This document shows positions 32,495-44,785 of a stretch of DNA of 64,000 bases, piece by piece (the stretch's first letter is position 1; each line of letters begins with the position of its first letter). The position numbers were made by a program, and so were the translations under genes. The DNA is taken from the NCBI GenBank assembly GCA_945910005.1, contig OX246745.1, positions 41,517,449-41,581,448 on the forward strand, written 5' to 3'. The stretch is from Isoperla grammatica. Taxonomy: Eukaryota > Arthropoda > Insecta > Plecoptera > Perlodidae. The notes beneath the pieces were generated by a model. The model saw nothing but the letters and a program-made list of their open reading frames with translations, was not told where the DNA came from and ran no database searches.

Positions 32495-33365
32495 AGTCAA
32501 GTGGCAGAAATTACATTTCTATTGCTGTCAATAAGTGTTAGTAACGGTGGCGGACCGTGTTGAAAACATGACCACGAAAATTCTTAGCAACGCACATTGC
32601 ACTGCATACAACAATGTCGGAAAGTATAATAGCCATGGAAATAAGAACAATGTTTGCAATGCGCATTCTTGAATTGTTGTTAATTGTTGTTTGTATTAGC
32701 ATTTATTTCGCCAGAAAGTTCGTAGATATTGACTCTTATGGCACTTCGTTCTGTTTTTTTATTTATTTTAATTTTTTATTTTTTTTTTATATCCGTCGAT
32801 AGCGGTCGAACGAAAAGTCAGATCAACTTGAAATTTGGACCATCCACAAGCCTTGATGTGGATTAAAGGTGTATAGTTTTGAGGCAAAATCGTTCGAAAA
32901 GTTACAAAGTTACACCATAGTTACTGCAAAATATTTTTCTGAATAAAATGGCGGCAAAATGTGAGATAGCCAGATTTTTCTATAGATTTTTCCGGTCACG
33001 AATAAGTTAATGTAATGGCGATCTGATAAATATTGGCAAAGTTACACGAAAGTTACTCAAAAATATTTTTCTAAAACGCAGTAACGGCAAAATGTGAGGT
33101 GGCTATCTTATAGTAAATTTTTGTCCGGTCACGAATATACTAATGTAAACGTGATCCAATACGTATTAGAGGCAGAAATTACATTTCTATTGCTGTCAAT
33201 AAGTGTTAGTAACGGTGGCGGACCGTGTTGAAAACATGACCACGAAAATTCTTAGCAACGCACATTGCACTGCATACAACAATGTCGGAAAGTATAATAG
33301 CCATGGAAATAAGAACAATTTTTGCAATGCGAATTCTTGAATTGTTGTTAATTGTTGTTTGTATT
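32495..33365 (-). repeat. Foldback arm unit U, inverted copies
   Basis: 32735-33365 is U in reverse complement. 32495-32735 is a shorter inverted piece whose segment 32510-32700 is directly repeated at 33172-33366. Together with 31903-32470 this makes a large palindrome centred near 32480. Confidence 0.75.
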
Positions 33366-34995
33366 AGCGAAACTACCCGGCGCCTCCACCATTCATGTGA
33401 CTAAACTACCCGGCGCCTCCACCATACATGTGATTAAACTTCCCGGTGCCTCCACCATTCATGTGACTAAACTACCCGGCGCCCCCACCATTCATGTGAC
33501 TAAACTACCCGGCGCCTCCACCATTCATGTGATTAAACTTCCCGGTGCCTCCACCATTCATGTGACTAAACTACCCGGCGCCCCCACCATTCATGTGACT
33601 AAACTACCCGGCGCCTCCACCATTCATGTGACTTAACTACCCGGCGCCTCCATTATTCATGTGACTAAACTACCCGGCGCCTCCACCATTCATGTGACTT
33701 AACTACCCGGCGCCTCCACCATTCATGTGACTAAACTATTCGGCGCCTCCACCATTCATGTGACTAAACTACCCGGCGCCTCCACCATCCATGTGACAAA
33801 ACTACCCGGCGCCTCCACCATTCATGTGACTAAACTACTCTGCGCCTCCACCATTCATGTGACTAAACTACCCGGCGCCTCCACCATCCATGTGACAAAA
33901 CTACCCGGCGCCTCCACCATTCATGTGACTAAACTACCCAGTGCCTCCACCATCCATGTGACAAAACTACCCGGCGCCTCCACCATTCATGTGACTAGAA
34001 TACCTGGCGCCTCCACCATTCATGTGACTTAACTACCCGGCGCCACCACCATTCATGTGACTTAACTACCCGGCGCCTCCACCATTCATGTGACTAAACT
34101 ACCCGGCGCCTCCACCATTCATGTGACTAAACTTCCCGGCGCCTTCACCATCCATGTGACAAAACTACCCGGCGCCTCCGTATTCATGTGACTAAACTAC
34201 CCGGCGCCTCAACCATTCATGTGACTAAACTACCCGGTGCCTCCACCATCCATGTGACAAAACTACCCGGCGCCTCCACCATTCATGTGACAAAACTACC
34301 CGGCGCCTCCACCATTCATGTGACTTAACTACCCGGCGCCTCGACCATTCATGTGACTTAACTACCCGGCGCCTCCACCATTCATGTGACTAAACTACCC
34401 GGCGCCTCCACCATTCATGTGACTAAACTACTCGGCGCCTCGACCATTCATGTGACTAAACTACTCGGCGCCTCGACCATTCATGTGACTAAACTATCCG
34501 GCGCCTCCACCATTCATGTGACTTAACTACGCTGCGCCTCCACCATTCATGTGACTAAACTGCTCGGCGCCTCCACCATCCATGTGACAAAACTACCCGG
34601 CGCCTCCACTATTCATGTGACAAAACTACCCGGCGCCTCCACCATCCATGTGACTAAACTACCCGGCGCCTCCACCATTCATGTGACTAAACTACCTGGC
34701 GCCTCCACCATTCATGTGATTTAACTACCCGGAGCCTCCACCATTCATGTGACTAAACTACCCGGCGCCTCCACCATTCATGTGACTTAACTACCCTGCG
34801 CCTCCACCATTCATGTGACTAAACTACCCGGCGCCTCCACCATTCATGTGACAAGACTACCTGGCGCCTCCACCATTCATGTGACTAAACTACCCTGCGC
34901 CTCCACCATTCATGTGACTAAACTACCCGGCACCTCCACCATTCATGTGACTAAACTAACCGGCGCCTTCACCATCAATGTGACTAGACAACCCG
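33366..34995 (+). repeat. 33-bp minisatellite, array 2 (inverted)
   Basis: About 49 units of CTACCCGGCGCCTCCACCAT plus TCATGTGACTAAA, the reverse complement of array 1. Many units read GACTTAACTACC, which puts TAA stops in the KLPGASTIHVT frame, so no protein is inferred. Confidence 0.95.
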
Positions 34996-35002
34996 CCGTC
35001 TC

Positions 35003-35370
35003 CAATTGTTTTTTCAACTTCAACTGGCGAAAACTAATGATCGGATTTTGATAAGAGTTTCTTAAGCATGTGTTTCAATAATGTTAGACAATAAGCAAAT
35101 AAACTTTTTAGATAGAAAATTCTCAGAACCAAAATTCATAGCATGCAATAATATGCAAGGTGTAGCGGTTGGGCCTCCAAAATAGCGGTTTTGTCCGTGA
35201 AACTAAGCATTCTGCATCTTAGTGCATGCTATGAATTTTCGTTCATGGCATTTTCTATGTAGAAAGTTTATTTGCTTATCGTCTCACATTATTGGTACGT
35301 ATTTTTGAGAAACTCTCGTCCAAATCCGATTATAAGTTTTTCGCCAGTTGAAGTTGAAAAAACAAACAAC
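35003..35370. repeat. Inverted repeat with ~150-bp arms
   Basis: Left arm begins TTTTTTCAACTTCAACTGGC and contains ATTCATAGCATGCA; right arm contains TGCATGCTATGAATTTT and ends GCCAGTTGAAGTTGAAAAAA. The spacer of ~60 bp carries AATAGCGGTTTTGTCCGTG. It abuts the minisatellite array and may be the outer end of that foldback family. Confidence 0.85.
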
Positions 35371-36415
35371 ATTTTGCGCATTTTATCCTCTTCGGTGCGT
35401 GAATTGTTACAAAAAGGTTACTACTTAGTCTCTTATTTTTGAAATACCCTTTATAGTGACCACTGGTATGTGAACTAAATATGTTTTCCTATAGATTATA
35501 TCTTTGAATATTATAACAGCTAGAACAAGATTAGTGTGGATGTGTTTTGCGGGGATCCGTCCGGACAGTAGGGACTTTTCCCATTTGCTATTCACGTAAC
35601 ACAGTACTCGGCGCAAGCTCCGCCATCACCACTCTTCAATTGCAGAGTTTGAAATAAATTGTTTACCAAATTAACAATTCTAACAATACATTTTAAATAG
35701 GTTTACACAGTTTCTGAGTGTTTACGAAATCACATAAGTCTTCTTCATCACTCTTATATGTAATGAAAATCTGTATATAACTGGGTTTTTACATTGACAG
35801 TGAAACATTAGGGACACCAAGTCCGTTAGCACAAGATTGCACCTTTCTCTGAGAGTTCTTCCATTGGAATACTGAAATGCATATCAATATAACTTCACTA
35901 AAGAAGAGCTATCATGTTCTGTATTGCGTGACTTTGGTTCCTTCGCGTTATAATCGATAAACACGCAATGTATTTGATGGGAAACTGAAAATCGGAAATC
36001 GAATTTTCCAACGCGCTTGAGTTTGCAGAGAATTTTCAATGTAGAGGGAGAAAGAGTGAGGAAGGTTTAGTAGCGTTTCTAATCTAGATGATTTCTACTC
36101 CCCCTAGGTTCGAGTGGGCTCCCTATGGAGTTGACTTCCTGTTCTGAAAGAAACATTAGAGTGCTTTCTCACTATTTTATTTCACTTTGAAATGTTAATA
36201 GAGAGAGAGATCACATAGACAGCTTTGCTTTGTTTCGCAAACTTTTCACAGACTCGATCTAAAATATCTCTATATCTACTTGATTCATGCACACACTATT
36301 ATAATTGTACGCATTTATGTTTTAACCAAAGCAACGCTTCTAGAGGAAAATATAATAGAAACACATGAGTTTAGCTACTAAAAGAAGTAATATTGTTAAT
36401 TAAAAATATTCATTC
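35371..36415. other. No recognisable feature
   Basis: AT-rich, apparently unique sequence. No ORF with recognisable motifs, no repeat beyond a short GAGA run at 36200. Confidence 0.5.
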
Positions 36416-37210
36416 GAGATAGTTCGGTGTGATAATGTTGTAGGTGATATGTTGTGTGTATTGTTGTAGGTGATATGTTGTGTGTAATGTTGTAGGTGAT
36501 ATGTTGTGTGTATTGTTGTAGGTGATATGTTGAGTGTATTGTTGTAGGTGATATGTTGTGTGTATTGTTGTAGGTGATATGTTGTGTGATAATGTTGTAG
36601 GTGATATGTTGTGTGTAATGTTGAAGGTGATATGTTGTGTGTATTGTTGTAGGTGATATGTTGTGTGTTTTGTTGTAGGTGATATGTTGTGTGTAATGTT
36701 GTAGGTGATATGTTGTGTGTATTGTTGTAGGTGATATGTTGAGTGTATTGTTGTAGGTGATGTTGTGTGTATTGTTGTAGGTGATATGTTGTGTGATAAA
36801 GTTGTAGGTGATATGTTGTGTGATAATGTTGTAGGTGATATGTTGTGTGTAATGATGTAGGTGATATGTTGTGTGTATTGTTGTAGGTGATATGTTATGT
36901 GTAATGTTGTAGGTGATATGTTGTGTGTATTGTTGTAGGGGATATGTTGTGTGTATTGTTGTAGGTGATATGATGTGTGTATTGTTGTAGGTGATATGTT
37001 GTGTGTATTGTTGTAGGTGATATGTTGTTTGTAATGTTGTAGGTGATATGTTGTGTGTATTGTTGTAGGTGATATGTTGTGTGTATTGTTGTAGGTGATA
37101 TGTTGTGTGTATTGTTGTAGGTGATATGTTGTGTGTATTGTTGTAGGTGATATGTTGTGTGTATTGTTGTAGGTGATATGTTGTGTGTATTGTTGTAGGT
37201 GATATGTTGT
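36416..37210. repeat. 26-bp minisatellite
   Basis: About 30 copies of GTGATATGTTGTGTGTATTG plus TTGTAG with indel variants (24-28 bp). Apparent minus-strand ORFs of His/Thr/Tyr repeats are artefacts of the stop-free unit. Confidence 0.95.
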
Positions 37211-37660
37211 GTGAATCGTTGTCAGCCCTAGGACATTCCTTCCCAACTGTCTGATATGTTGTGTGTATTGTTGTCAGCTTTAGGACATTCCTTCCCAACC
37301 GTTTGATATGTTGTGTGTATTGTTGTCAGCCCTAGGACATTCCTTCCCAACTGTCTGATATGTTGTGTGTATTGTTGTCAGCCCTAGGACATTCCTTCCC
37401 AACTGTCTGATATGTTGTGTGTATTGTTGTCAGCCCTAGGACATTCCTTCCCAACTGTCTGATATGTTGTGTGTATTGTTGTCAGCCCTAGGACATTCCT
37501 TCCCAACTGTCTGATATGTTGTGTGTATTGTTGTCAGCCCTAGGACATTCCTTCCCAACTGTCTGATATGTTGTGTGTATTGTTGTCAGCCCTAGGACAT
37601 TCCTTCCCAACTGTCTGATATGTTGTGTGTATTGTTTTACAACAATATGCTGATCAGCCC
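37211..37660. repeat. 52-bp compound repeat containing a SINE piece
   Basis: About eight copies of a 52-bp unit made of the 26-bp sequence (TGATATGTTGTGTGTATTGT) and a block CCTAGGACATTCCTTCCCAA that also occurs in the SINE-C-like tail at 37665-37700. Copies are almost identical. Confidence 0.93.
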
Positions 37661-38180
37661 TAGGACATTCCTTCCCAACTGTCCAAACACCTTAATATAG
37701 CTAGTTAAGGCTCATTCACAATCAGTTTTAAGGCGTAAGGTCTAAGGCGTAAGGCGTATGGTTTAATATTGCCAAGCGTATTATTCAATGTAACTGTTCA
37801 CAACGCGTCGTATGTTATAAGGCGTAAGGCGCAAGTCGCAGTAAATTGCCCAAAATCCAACTCTTACGACGAACCAAGCACAGCAAGGTATCTCCCACTC
37901 CTACCATACACAGCTGATACACTGCCATGCAGTCATGTGTCCAACACCGTGGTCGAACGTACAAAAGGCTGTGTATCGTCATCGCCGCGTCCGTTGCGCA
38001 TGCGTAGAACAACGGGGCGTTTACAAAATATGTTATTCTGAACGTTGGCTTTTCCTACGCCTTGCGACATAAACCTTACGACTTACTCCTTACGACTGAT
38101 TGTGAACGATGCGTTGGTCACCTGACGAAAGGCACATCAGGTAAAGCTGATGTGCACCCCATAACAGGGATTACTATAAC
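37660..38180 (+). mobile_element. SINE-C tail split by a MITE
   Basis: Left part 37660-37710 (CCTAGGACATTCCTTCCCAA, CACCTTAATATAGCTAGTTA) and right part 38113-38180 (TTGGTCACCTGACGAAAGGC, CAGGGATTACTATAA) together resemble the end of SINE-C at 48080-48190. Confidence 0.65.
37711..38110. mobile_element. ~400-bp TIR MITE
   Basis: Ends are inverted: GGCTCATTCACAATCAGT on the left; on the minus strand from the right GCATCGTTCACAATCAGT. Just inside both ends are AAGGCGTAAGG-like short repeats, direct on the left and inverted on the right. No transposase. The superfamily is unclear; the neighbouring TTA/TTG could be a 3-bp target duplication. Confidence 0.75.
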
Positions 38181-39068
38181 TTACGAAAAATGAAAATTAT
38201 AGAACTACTTGAACGTAGTTTTCTGTTCGTTACGATTATTGCGCGAGAGAACGAATTGCCTACGTAAGACAATTGAGTGGTCTCCCCTTAATTATGAATA
38301 TTGTTTTCATTTCAATAATACCAATACTCTAAACAAAATGTGGTACCTCGATTTACTTTTACGTGACTCATTATTTCCTATAAAATCTTGTATATATAAT
38401 AATAATAATTATAAAAGTAATAATATTAAGAATAATAATAATATATAATAAGTAATAACACAACGCTAGTTTTGTTTAAGCAATTGTTAATTCTATTTGG
38501 TTTTAGATCACTCTTTTGAATTTCTACAATTTCTTTGAGAGACACAGACACAGTCCAGCCCATCAAAATACATTTATTATTTTAAGGTTGTTAATGAAGG
38601 TTTGTGGACTTTTTCATTATACCATTCATGCACAGTGATTATAATTTCTTATAGTATAACATGATAATAACAATTATTGATTATGAATTATGATTACAGA
38701 TTAGGTAACACAAAATATGTTAATCCGATGAAATAATAATAATAATATTAACAGCGAAGTCTTGAGTCTCATAACTGATTGCCTGGGATGCCTAATGCAT
38801 AGTTTATAGTTGACTCTATTTCTGCTATTAAATATCGCTATGAAACCACACCTATTTGCTTGAACACTCGCACAGAGTTGATTGTAAACTGAGACAATCA
38901 GGAAAGCCATTGTGATTTTATGGGAAATGAAACCTCCTCTGGAACCTGGCAGCATAAGCATACCGAAGCCGTAGACAGGAGAGGACTCGTGTCACTATTA
39001 GTTATGACTAATGAAGACGTGTATACTCACCGCTTCTATGTCTCATTGCTAGAGTAGCATCAACACTG
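38181..39068. other. No recognisable feature
   Basis: AT-rich sequence with an AAT-rich patch at 38396-38450; no supported gene. Confidence 0.5.
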
Positions 39069-41265
39069 GACATCGGATACATGTGCACTTCGGATACATA
39101 TGCACTTCGGATACATGTGCACTTCGGATACATATGCACTTCGGATACATGTGCACTTCGGATACATATGCACTTCGGATACATGTGCACTTCGGATACA
39201 TATGCACTTCGGATACATATGCACTTCGGATACATATGCACTTCGGATAAATATGCACATCGGATACATGTGCACTTCGGATACATATGCACTTCGGATA
39301 CATGTGCACTTCGGATACATATGCACTTCGGATACATGTGCACTTCGGATACATATGCACTTCGGATACATGTGCACTTCGGATACATATGCACTTCGGA
39401 TACATATGCACTTCGGATACATATGCACTTCGGATACATGTGCACTTCTGATACATGTGCACTTCAGATACATATGCACTTCGGATACATGTGCACTTCG
39501 GATACATGTGCACTTCGGATACATGTGCACTTCTGATACATGTGCACTTCAGATACATATGCACTTCGGATACATGTGCACTTCGGATACATGTGCACTT
39601 GGGATACATGTGCACTTCGGATACATGTGCACTTCGGATACATATGCACTTCGGATACATATGCACTTCGGATACACGTGCACATCGGATACATGTGCAC
39701 TTTGGATACATGTGCACTTTGGATACATGTGCCCTTCGGATACATATGCACTTCGGATACATGTGCACTTCGGATACATGTGCACTTCGGATACATGTGC
39801 ACTTCGGATACATGTGCACTTCGGATACATGTGCACTTCGGATACATGTGCACTTCGGATACATGTGCACTTCGGATACATATGCACTTCGGATACATAT
39901 GCACTTCGGATACACGTGCACATCGGATACATGTGCACTTTGGATACATGTGCACTTTGGATACATGTGCCCTTCGGATACATATGCACTTCGGATACAT
40001 GTGCACTTCGGATACATGTGCACTTCGGATACATGTGCACTTCGGATACATGTGCACTTCGGATACATGTGCACTTCGGATACATGTGCACTTCGGATAC
40101 ATGTGCACTTCGGATACATATGCACTTCGGATACATGTGCACTTCGAAAACATGTGCACTTCGGATACATATGCACTTCGGATACATATGCACTTCGGAT
40201 ACACGTGCACATCGGATACATGTGCACTTCGGATACATATGCACTTTGGATACATATGCACTTCGGATACACGTGCACATCGGATACACGTGCACATCGG
40301 ATACACGTGCACTTTGGATACATGTGCACATCGGATACATATGCACATCGGATACACGTGCACATCGGATACACGTGCACTTTGGATACATGTGCACATC
40401 GGATACATGTGCACTTCGGATACATATGCACTTCGGATAAATATGCACTTCGGATACATGTGCACTTCGGATACATATGCACTTCGGATAAATATGCACT
40501 TCGGATACATATGCACTTCGGATAAATATGCACTTCGGATACATGTGCACTTCGGATACATATGCACTTCGGATAAATATGCACTTCGGATACATGTGCA
40601 CTTCGGATAAATATGCACTTCGGATACATGTGCACCTCGGATACATGTGTACTTCGGATAAATATGCACTTCGGATACATGTGCACTTCGGATAAATATG
40701 CACTTCGGATACATGTGCACTTCGGATAAATATGCACTTCGGATACATATGCACTTCGGATACATATGCACTTCGGATACACGTGCACATCGGATAAATA
40801 TGCACTTCGGATAAATATGCACTTCGGATACATGTGCACTTCGGATACATATGCACTTCGGATACACGTGCACATCGGATACATGTGCACTTCGAATACA
40901 TATGCACTTCGGATACATGTGCACTTCGGATACATATGCACTTCGGATACACGTGCACATCGGATACATGTGCACTTCGGATACATATGCACTTTGGATA
41001 CATATGCACTTCGGATACACGTGCACATCGGATACACGTGCACATCGGATACACGTGCACTTTGGATACATGTGCACTTCGGATACATGTGCACTTCGGA
41101 TACATGTGCACTTCGGATACATGTGCACTTCGGATACATATGCACTTCGGATACATGTGCACTTCGGATACATGTGCACTTCGGATACATATGCACTTCG
41201 GATACATGTGCACTTCGGATACATGTGCACTTCGGATACATGTGCACTTCGGATACATATTGTAG
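39069..41265. repeat. 17-bp minisatellite, array 1
   Basis: About 129 units of CACTTCGGATACATATG with variants ACATGTG, ACACGTG, AAATATG and CACATCGG. Every frame on both strands lacks stops over long distances because the unit does, producing overlapping apparent ORFs up to 732 codons. Overlap on both strands and absence of any other domain argue against coding. Confidence 0.97.
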
Positions 41266-41837
41266 TGTGAAAATGGAAGTTTATTCATTTTCACACTGGA
41301 TTCCTTCACTGTCGTGTTTTATTCTACTTGATTGTGACATGGGTAAACAACACTCTGTTTTGATCACAATCAGGAAGGTGCTGAGCTGGCTATTGTGTAA
41401 TCAATCAAATCATCAATTTAGGGCAACAATACTAACATTAGAATACTGACACAGCATAATGGTCATACAAGTAATTTGGTAACTTTGCTGTGTCAGGGGT
41501 TTTGGGAGGCCCAAGTTGGATTGTTGTTAGGAGTTTGGTCTGAGCCCCACTCTTGCATTTTGGCTTGCACTGTTCAAAAAATTGGTTAAATTACTAAAAA
41601 TGTTTATGAATAAAAATACTGCATCAGTGCAGTATTTTCAATTTACTGCAAATGTTGTAGACAAATACAAGTCCGGCGACATTTACAGTAAAAATACTAA
41701 GAAAATGTACTTTAATAAAATGAGCTATGAAGGAAAAATAATGAAACGGCTTCTAACAATAAGTGGTATCACAATCTAGAAATTTAACGGAAATAATGTC
41801 AACAATATTACACGAACAATAGTAAATGTAACACGTT
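41266..41837. other. No recognisable feature
   Basis: Unique AT-rich sequence between two tandem arrays; the ORFs here have no motifs I know. Confidence 0.5.
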
Positions 41838-43945
41838 CTTTGCTGTAAGTAAACGACAGTTTTCTGTTAATCTACGGCAAATGTTCACTTTATTGTACGG
41901 CCATAGTAATGCAGTATTCAAACTGCATTTAGTTGGAATATTATCTAATGTCAGTTGTAAGTAAACAACATTATGTCACCAAACAAAACATCCACTTTCA
42001 GTAAATCTACGGCAAATGTTTACTTTATTGTACGGGCGAAATAAGCAGTGTCCGTACTGCATATAGTTGGAATATTATCTAATGTCAGTTGTAAGTAAAC
42101 AACATTATGTCACCAAACAAAACATCCACTTTCAGTAAATCTTCGGCAAATGTTTACTTTATTGTACGGGCGAAATAAGCAGTGTCCGTACTGCATATAG
42201 TTGGAACATTATCTAATGTCAGTTTTAAGTAAACAACATAATGTCACCAAACAAAACACCCACCTTCAGTAAATCTACGGCAAATGTTTACTTTATTGTA
42301 CGGGCGAAATAAGCAGTGTCCGTACTGCATATAGTTGGAATATTATCTAATGTCAGTTGTAAGTAAACAACATAATGTCACCAAACAAAACACCCACTTT
42401 CAGTAAATCTACGGCAAATGTTTACTTTATTGTACGGGCGAAATAAGCAGTGTCCGTACTGCATATAGTTGGAACATTATCTAATGTCAGTTGTAAGTAA
42501 ACAAGATTATGTCACCAAACAAAACATCCACTTTCAGTAAATCTACGGCAAATGTTTACTTTATTGTACGGGCGAAATAAGCAGTGTCCGTACTGCATAT
42601 AGTTGGAATATTATCTAATGTCAGTTGTAAGTAAACAACATAATGTCACCAAACAAAACACCCACTTTCAGTTAATCTACGGCAAATGTTTACTTTATTG
42701 TACGGGCGAAATAAGCAGTGTCCGTACTGCATATAGTTGGAACATTATCTAATGTCAGTTGTAAGTAAACAAGATTATGTCACCAAACAAAACATCCACT
42801 TTCAGTAAATCTACGGCAAATGTTTACTTTATTGTACGGGCGAAATAAGCAGTGTCCGTACTGCATATAGTTGGAACATTATCTAATGTCAGTTGTAAGT
42901 AAACAAGATTATGTCACCAAACAAAACATCCACTTTCAGTAAATCTACGGCAAATGTTTACTTTATTGTACGGGCGAAATAAGCAGTGTCCGTACTGCAT
43001 ATAGTTGGAATATTATCTAATGTCAGTTGTAAGTAAACAACATTATGTCACCAAACAAAACACCCACTTTCAGTTAATCTACGGCAAATGTTTACTTTAT
43101 TGTACGGGCAAAATAAGCAGTGTCCGTACTGCATATAGTTGGAATATTATCTAATGTCAGTTGTAAGTAAACAACATAATGTCACCAAACAAAACACCCA
43201 CTTTCAGTAAATCTACGGCAAATGTTTACTTTATTGTACGGGCGAAATAAGCAGTGTCCGTACTGCATATAGTTGGAATATTATCTAATGTCAGTTGTAA
43301 GTAAACAACATTATGTCACCAAACAAAACACCCACTTTCAGTTAATCTACGGCAAATGTTTACTTTATTGTACGGGCAAAATAAGCAGTGTCCGTACTGC
43401 ATATAGTTGGAATATTATCTAATGTCAGTTGTAAGTAAACAACATAATGTCACCAAACAAAACATCCACTTTCAGTAAATCTACGGCAAATGTTTACTTT
43501 ATTGTACGGGCGAAATAAGCAGTGTCCGTACTGCATATAGTTGGAACATTATCTAATGTCAGTTGTAAGTAAACAACATAATGTCACCAAACAAAACATC
43601 CACTTTCAGTAAATCTACGGCAAATGTTTACTTTATTGTACGGGCGAAATAAGCAGTGTCCGTACTGCATATAGTTGGAACATTATCTAATGTCAGTTGT
43701 AAGTAAACAACATAATGTCACCAAACAAAACACCCACTTTCAGTTAATCTACGGCAAATGTTTACTTTATTGTACGAGCGAAATAAGCAGTGTCCGTACT
43801 GCATATAGTTGGAACATTATCTAATGTCAGTTGTAAGTAAACAACATAATGTCACCAAACAAAACACCCACTTTCAGTTAATCTACGGCAAATGTTTACT
43901 TTATTGTACGAGCGAAATAAGCAGTGTAGTGCAACAACAGTGTGT
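41838..43945. repeat. 134-bp tandem repeat
   Basis: About 15-16 units of 134 bp, starting points 41957, 42091, 42225 and so on. Each includes GTAAGTAAACAACAT, ATGTCACCAAACAAAACA, CTACGGCAAATGTTTACTTT, TTGTACGGGCGAAATAAGCA and TGTCCGTACTGCATATAG. Copies are more than 95% alike apart from the first, which is more diverged. Two inverted copies of GTAAACA/TGTTTAC occur per unit. Confidence 0.96.
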
Positions 43946-44138
43946 GTAACAACATAATGTCACCAAACAAACAAGAAATAAGGAAGGAATAAAGGAATTG
44001 GAGGAATGTTGTACATAAACCAATCATTAGAAGTTGTTCTATCCATATAGGGGGTATAATTTTATGCACATTAATTAAACACAGAACACAGTCTCACAGT
44101 GGCCGATATGTTATCCCAAAATAAGTACATATAACTGT

Positions 44139-44334
44139 CTGGGGCACAGTGGGACAATTTTCCATACTGTAAATTTTATTTTTTTAAGTATAAAGTAGTA
44201 ATCATAAAATTTGTGTTTTTATTTCTACATGTAGAAAAAACTTACCACAAACTTTTAAATTTTATTGAATTCATCAGCCTTAACTTAAAATAGAAATGTG
44301 AAATTAGTCCCACAGTGCCCCACTCTCCCCTGCA
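44139..44334. mobile_element. ~195-bp MITE-like element
   Basis: Ends are inverted with one mismatch: GGGGCACAGTGGGACAATTT at the left and, on the minus strand from the right, GGGGCACTGTGGGACTAATT. Interior is AT-rich and non-coding. Confidence 0.7.
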
Positions 44335-44450
44335 TAGACAAGAAAATAACAAAACTAATCATACATCACTGCATTTTTTTTCCTCGTTAATTTAAGTATA
44401 CAGGATATGGAAGTAGCACTTTCATATACAGTACTATTAACATTACCTAT

Positions 44451-44785
44451 CCATTGGAGTCTTAGCATAACGAGTAAGATATCGTTATTTCAAATATGCT
44501 GTGATAAATATACCCATCCATTGGAGTCTTAGCATAACGAGTAAGATATCGTTATTTCAAATATGCTTTGATAAATATACCCATCCATTGGAGTCTTAGC
44601 ATAACGAGTAAGATATCGTTATTTCAAATATGCTTTGATAAATATACCCATCCATTGGAGTCTTAGCATAACGAGTAAGATATCGTTATTTCAAATATGC
44701 TTTGATAAATATACCCATCCATCGGAGTCTTAGCATAACGAGTAAGATATCGTTATTTCAAATATGCTTTGATAAATATACCCAT
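44451..44785. repeat. 67-bp tandem repeat, five copies
   Basis: Units of CCATTGGAGTCTTAGCATAA, CGAGTAAGATATCGTTATTT and CAAATATGCTTTGATAAATA; copies almost identical (one TTGG to TCGG, one CTGTG). Confidence 0.95.

Noticed and set aside
27649..34995. Repeat protein KLPGASTIHVT encoded by the 33-bp minisatellite
   Set aside because: The frame survives only because 33 is a multiple of three. Many units carry TAA in this frame, one unit has lost bases, and the arrays lie in opposite orientations inside repeats.
36396..37298. His/Thr/Tyr-rich ORFs of about 280-300 codons
   Set aside because: Two overlapping frames are open through the 26-bp array; no conserved protein sequence outside it.
39049..41449. 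Overlapping long ORFs on both strands (up to 732 codons, Cys/His/Tyr-rich repeats)
   Set aside because: They arise because the 17-bp unit has no stop in any frame on either strand; several frames are open at once and no domain or start context is present.
41838..43945. CRISPR-like array
   Set aside because: The 134-bp units are repeated as wholes with no unique spacers, no cas genes, and the genome is animal. The same applies to all other arrays in the window.
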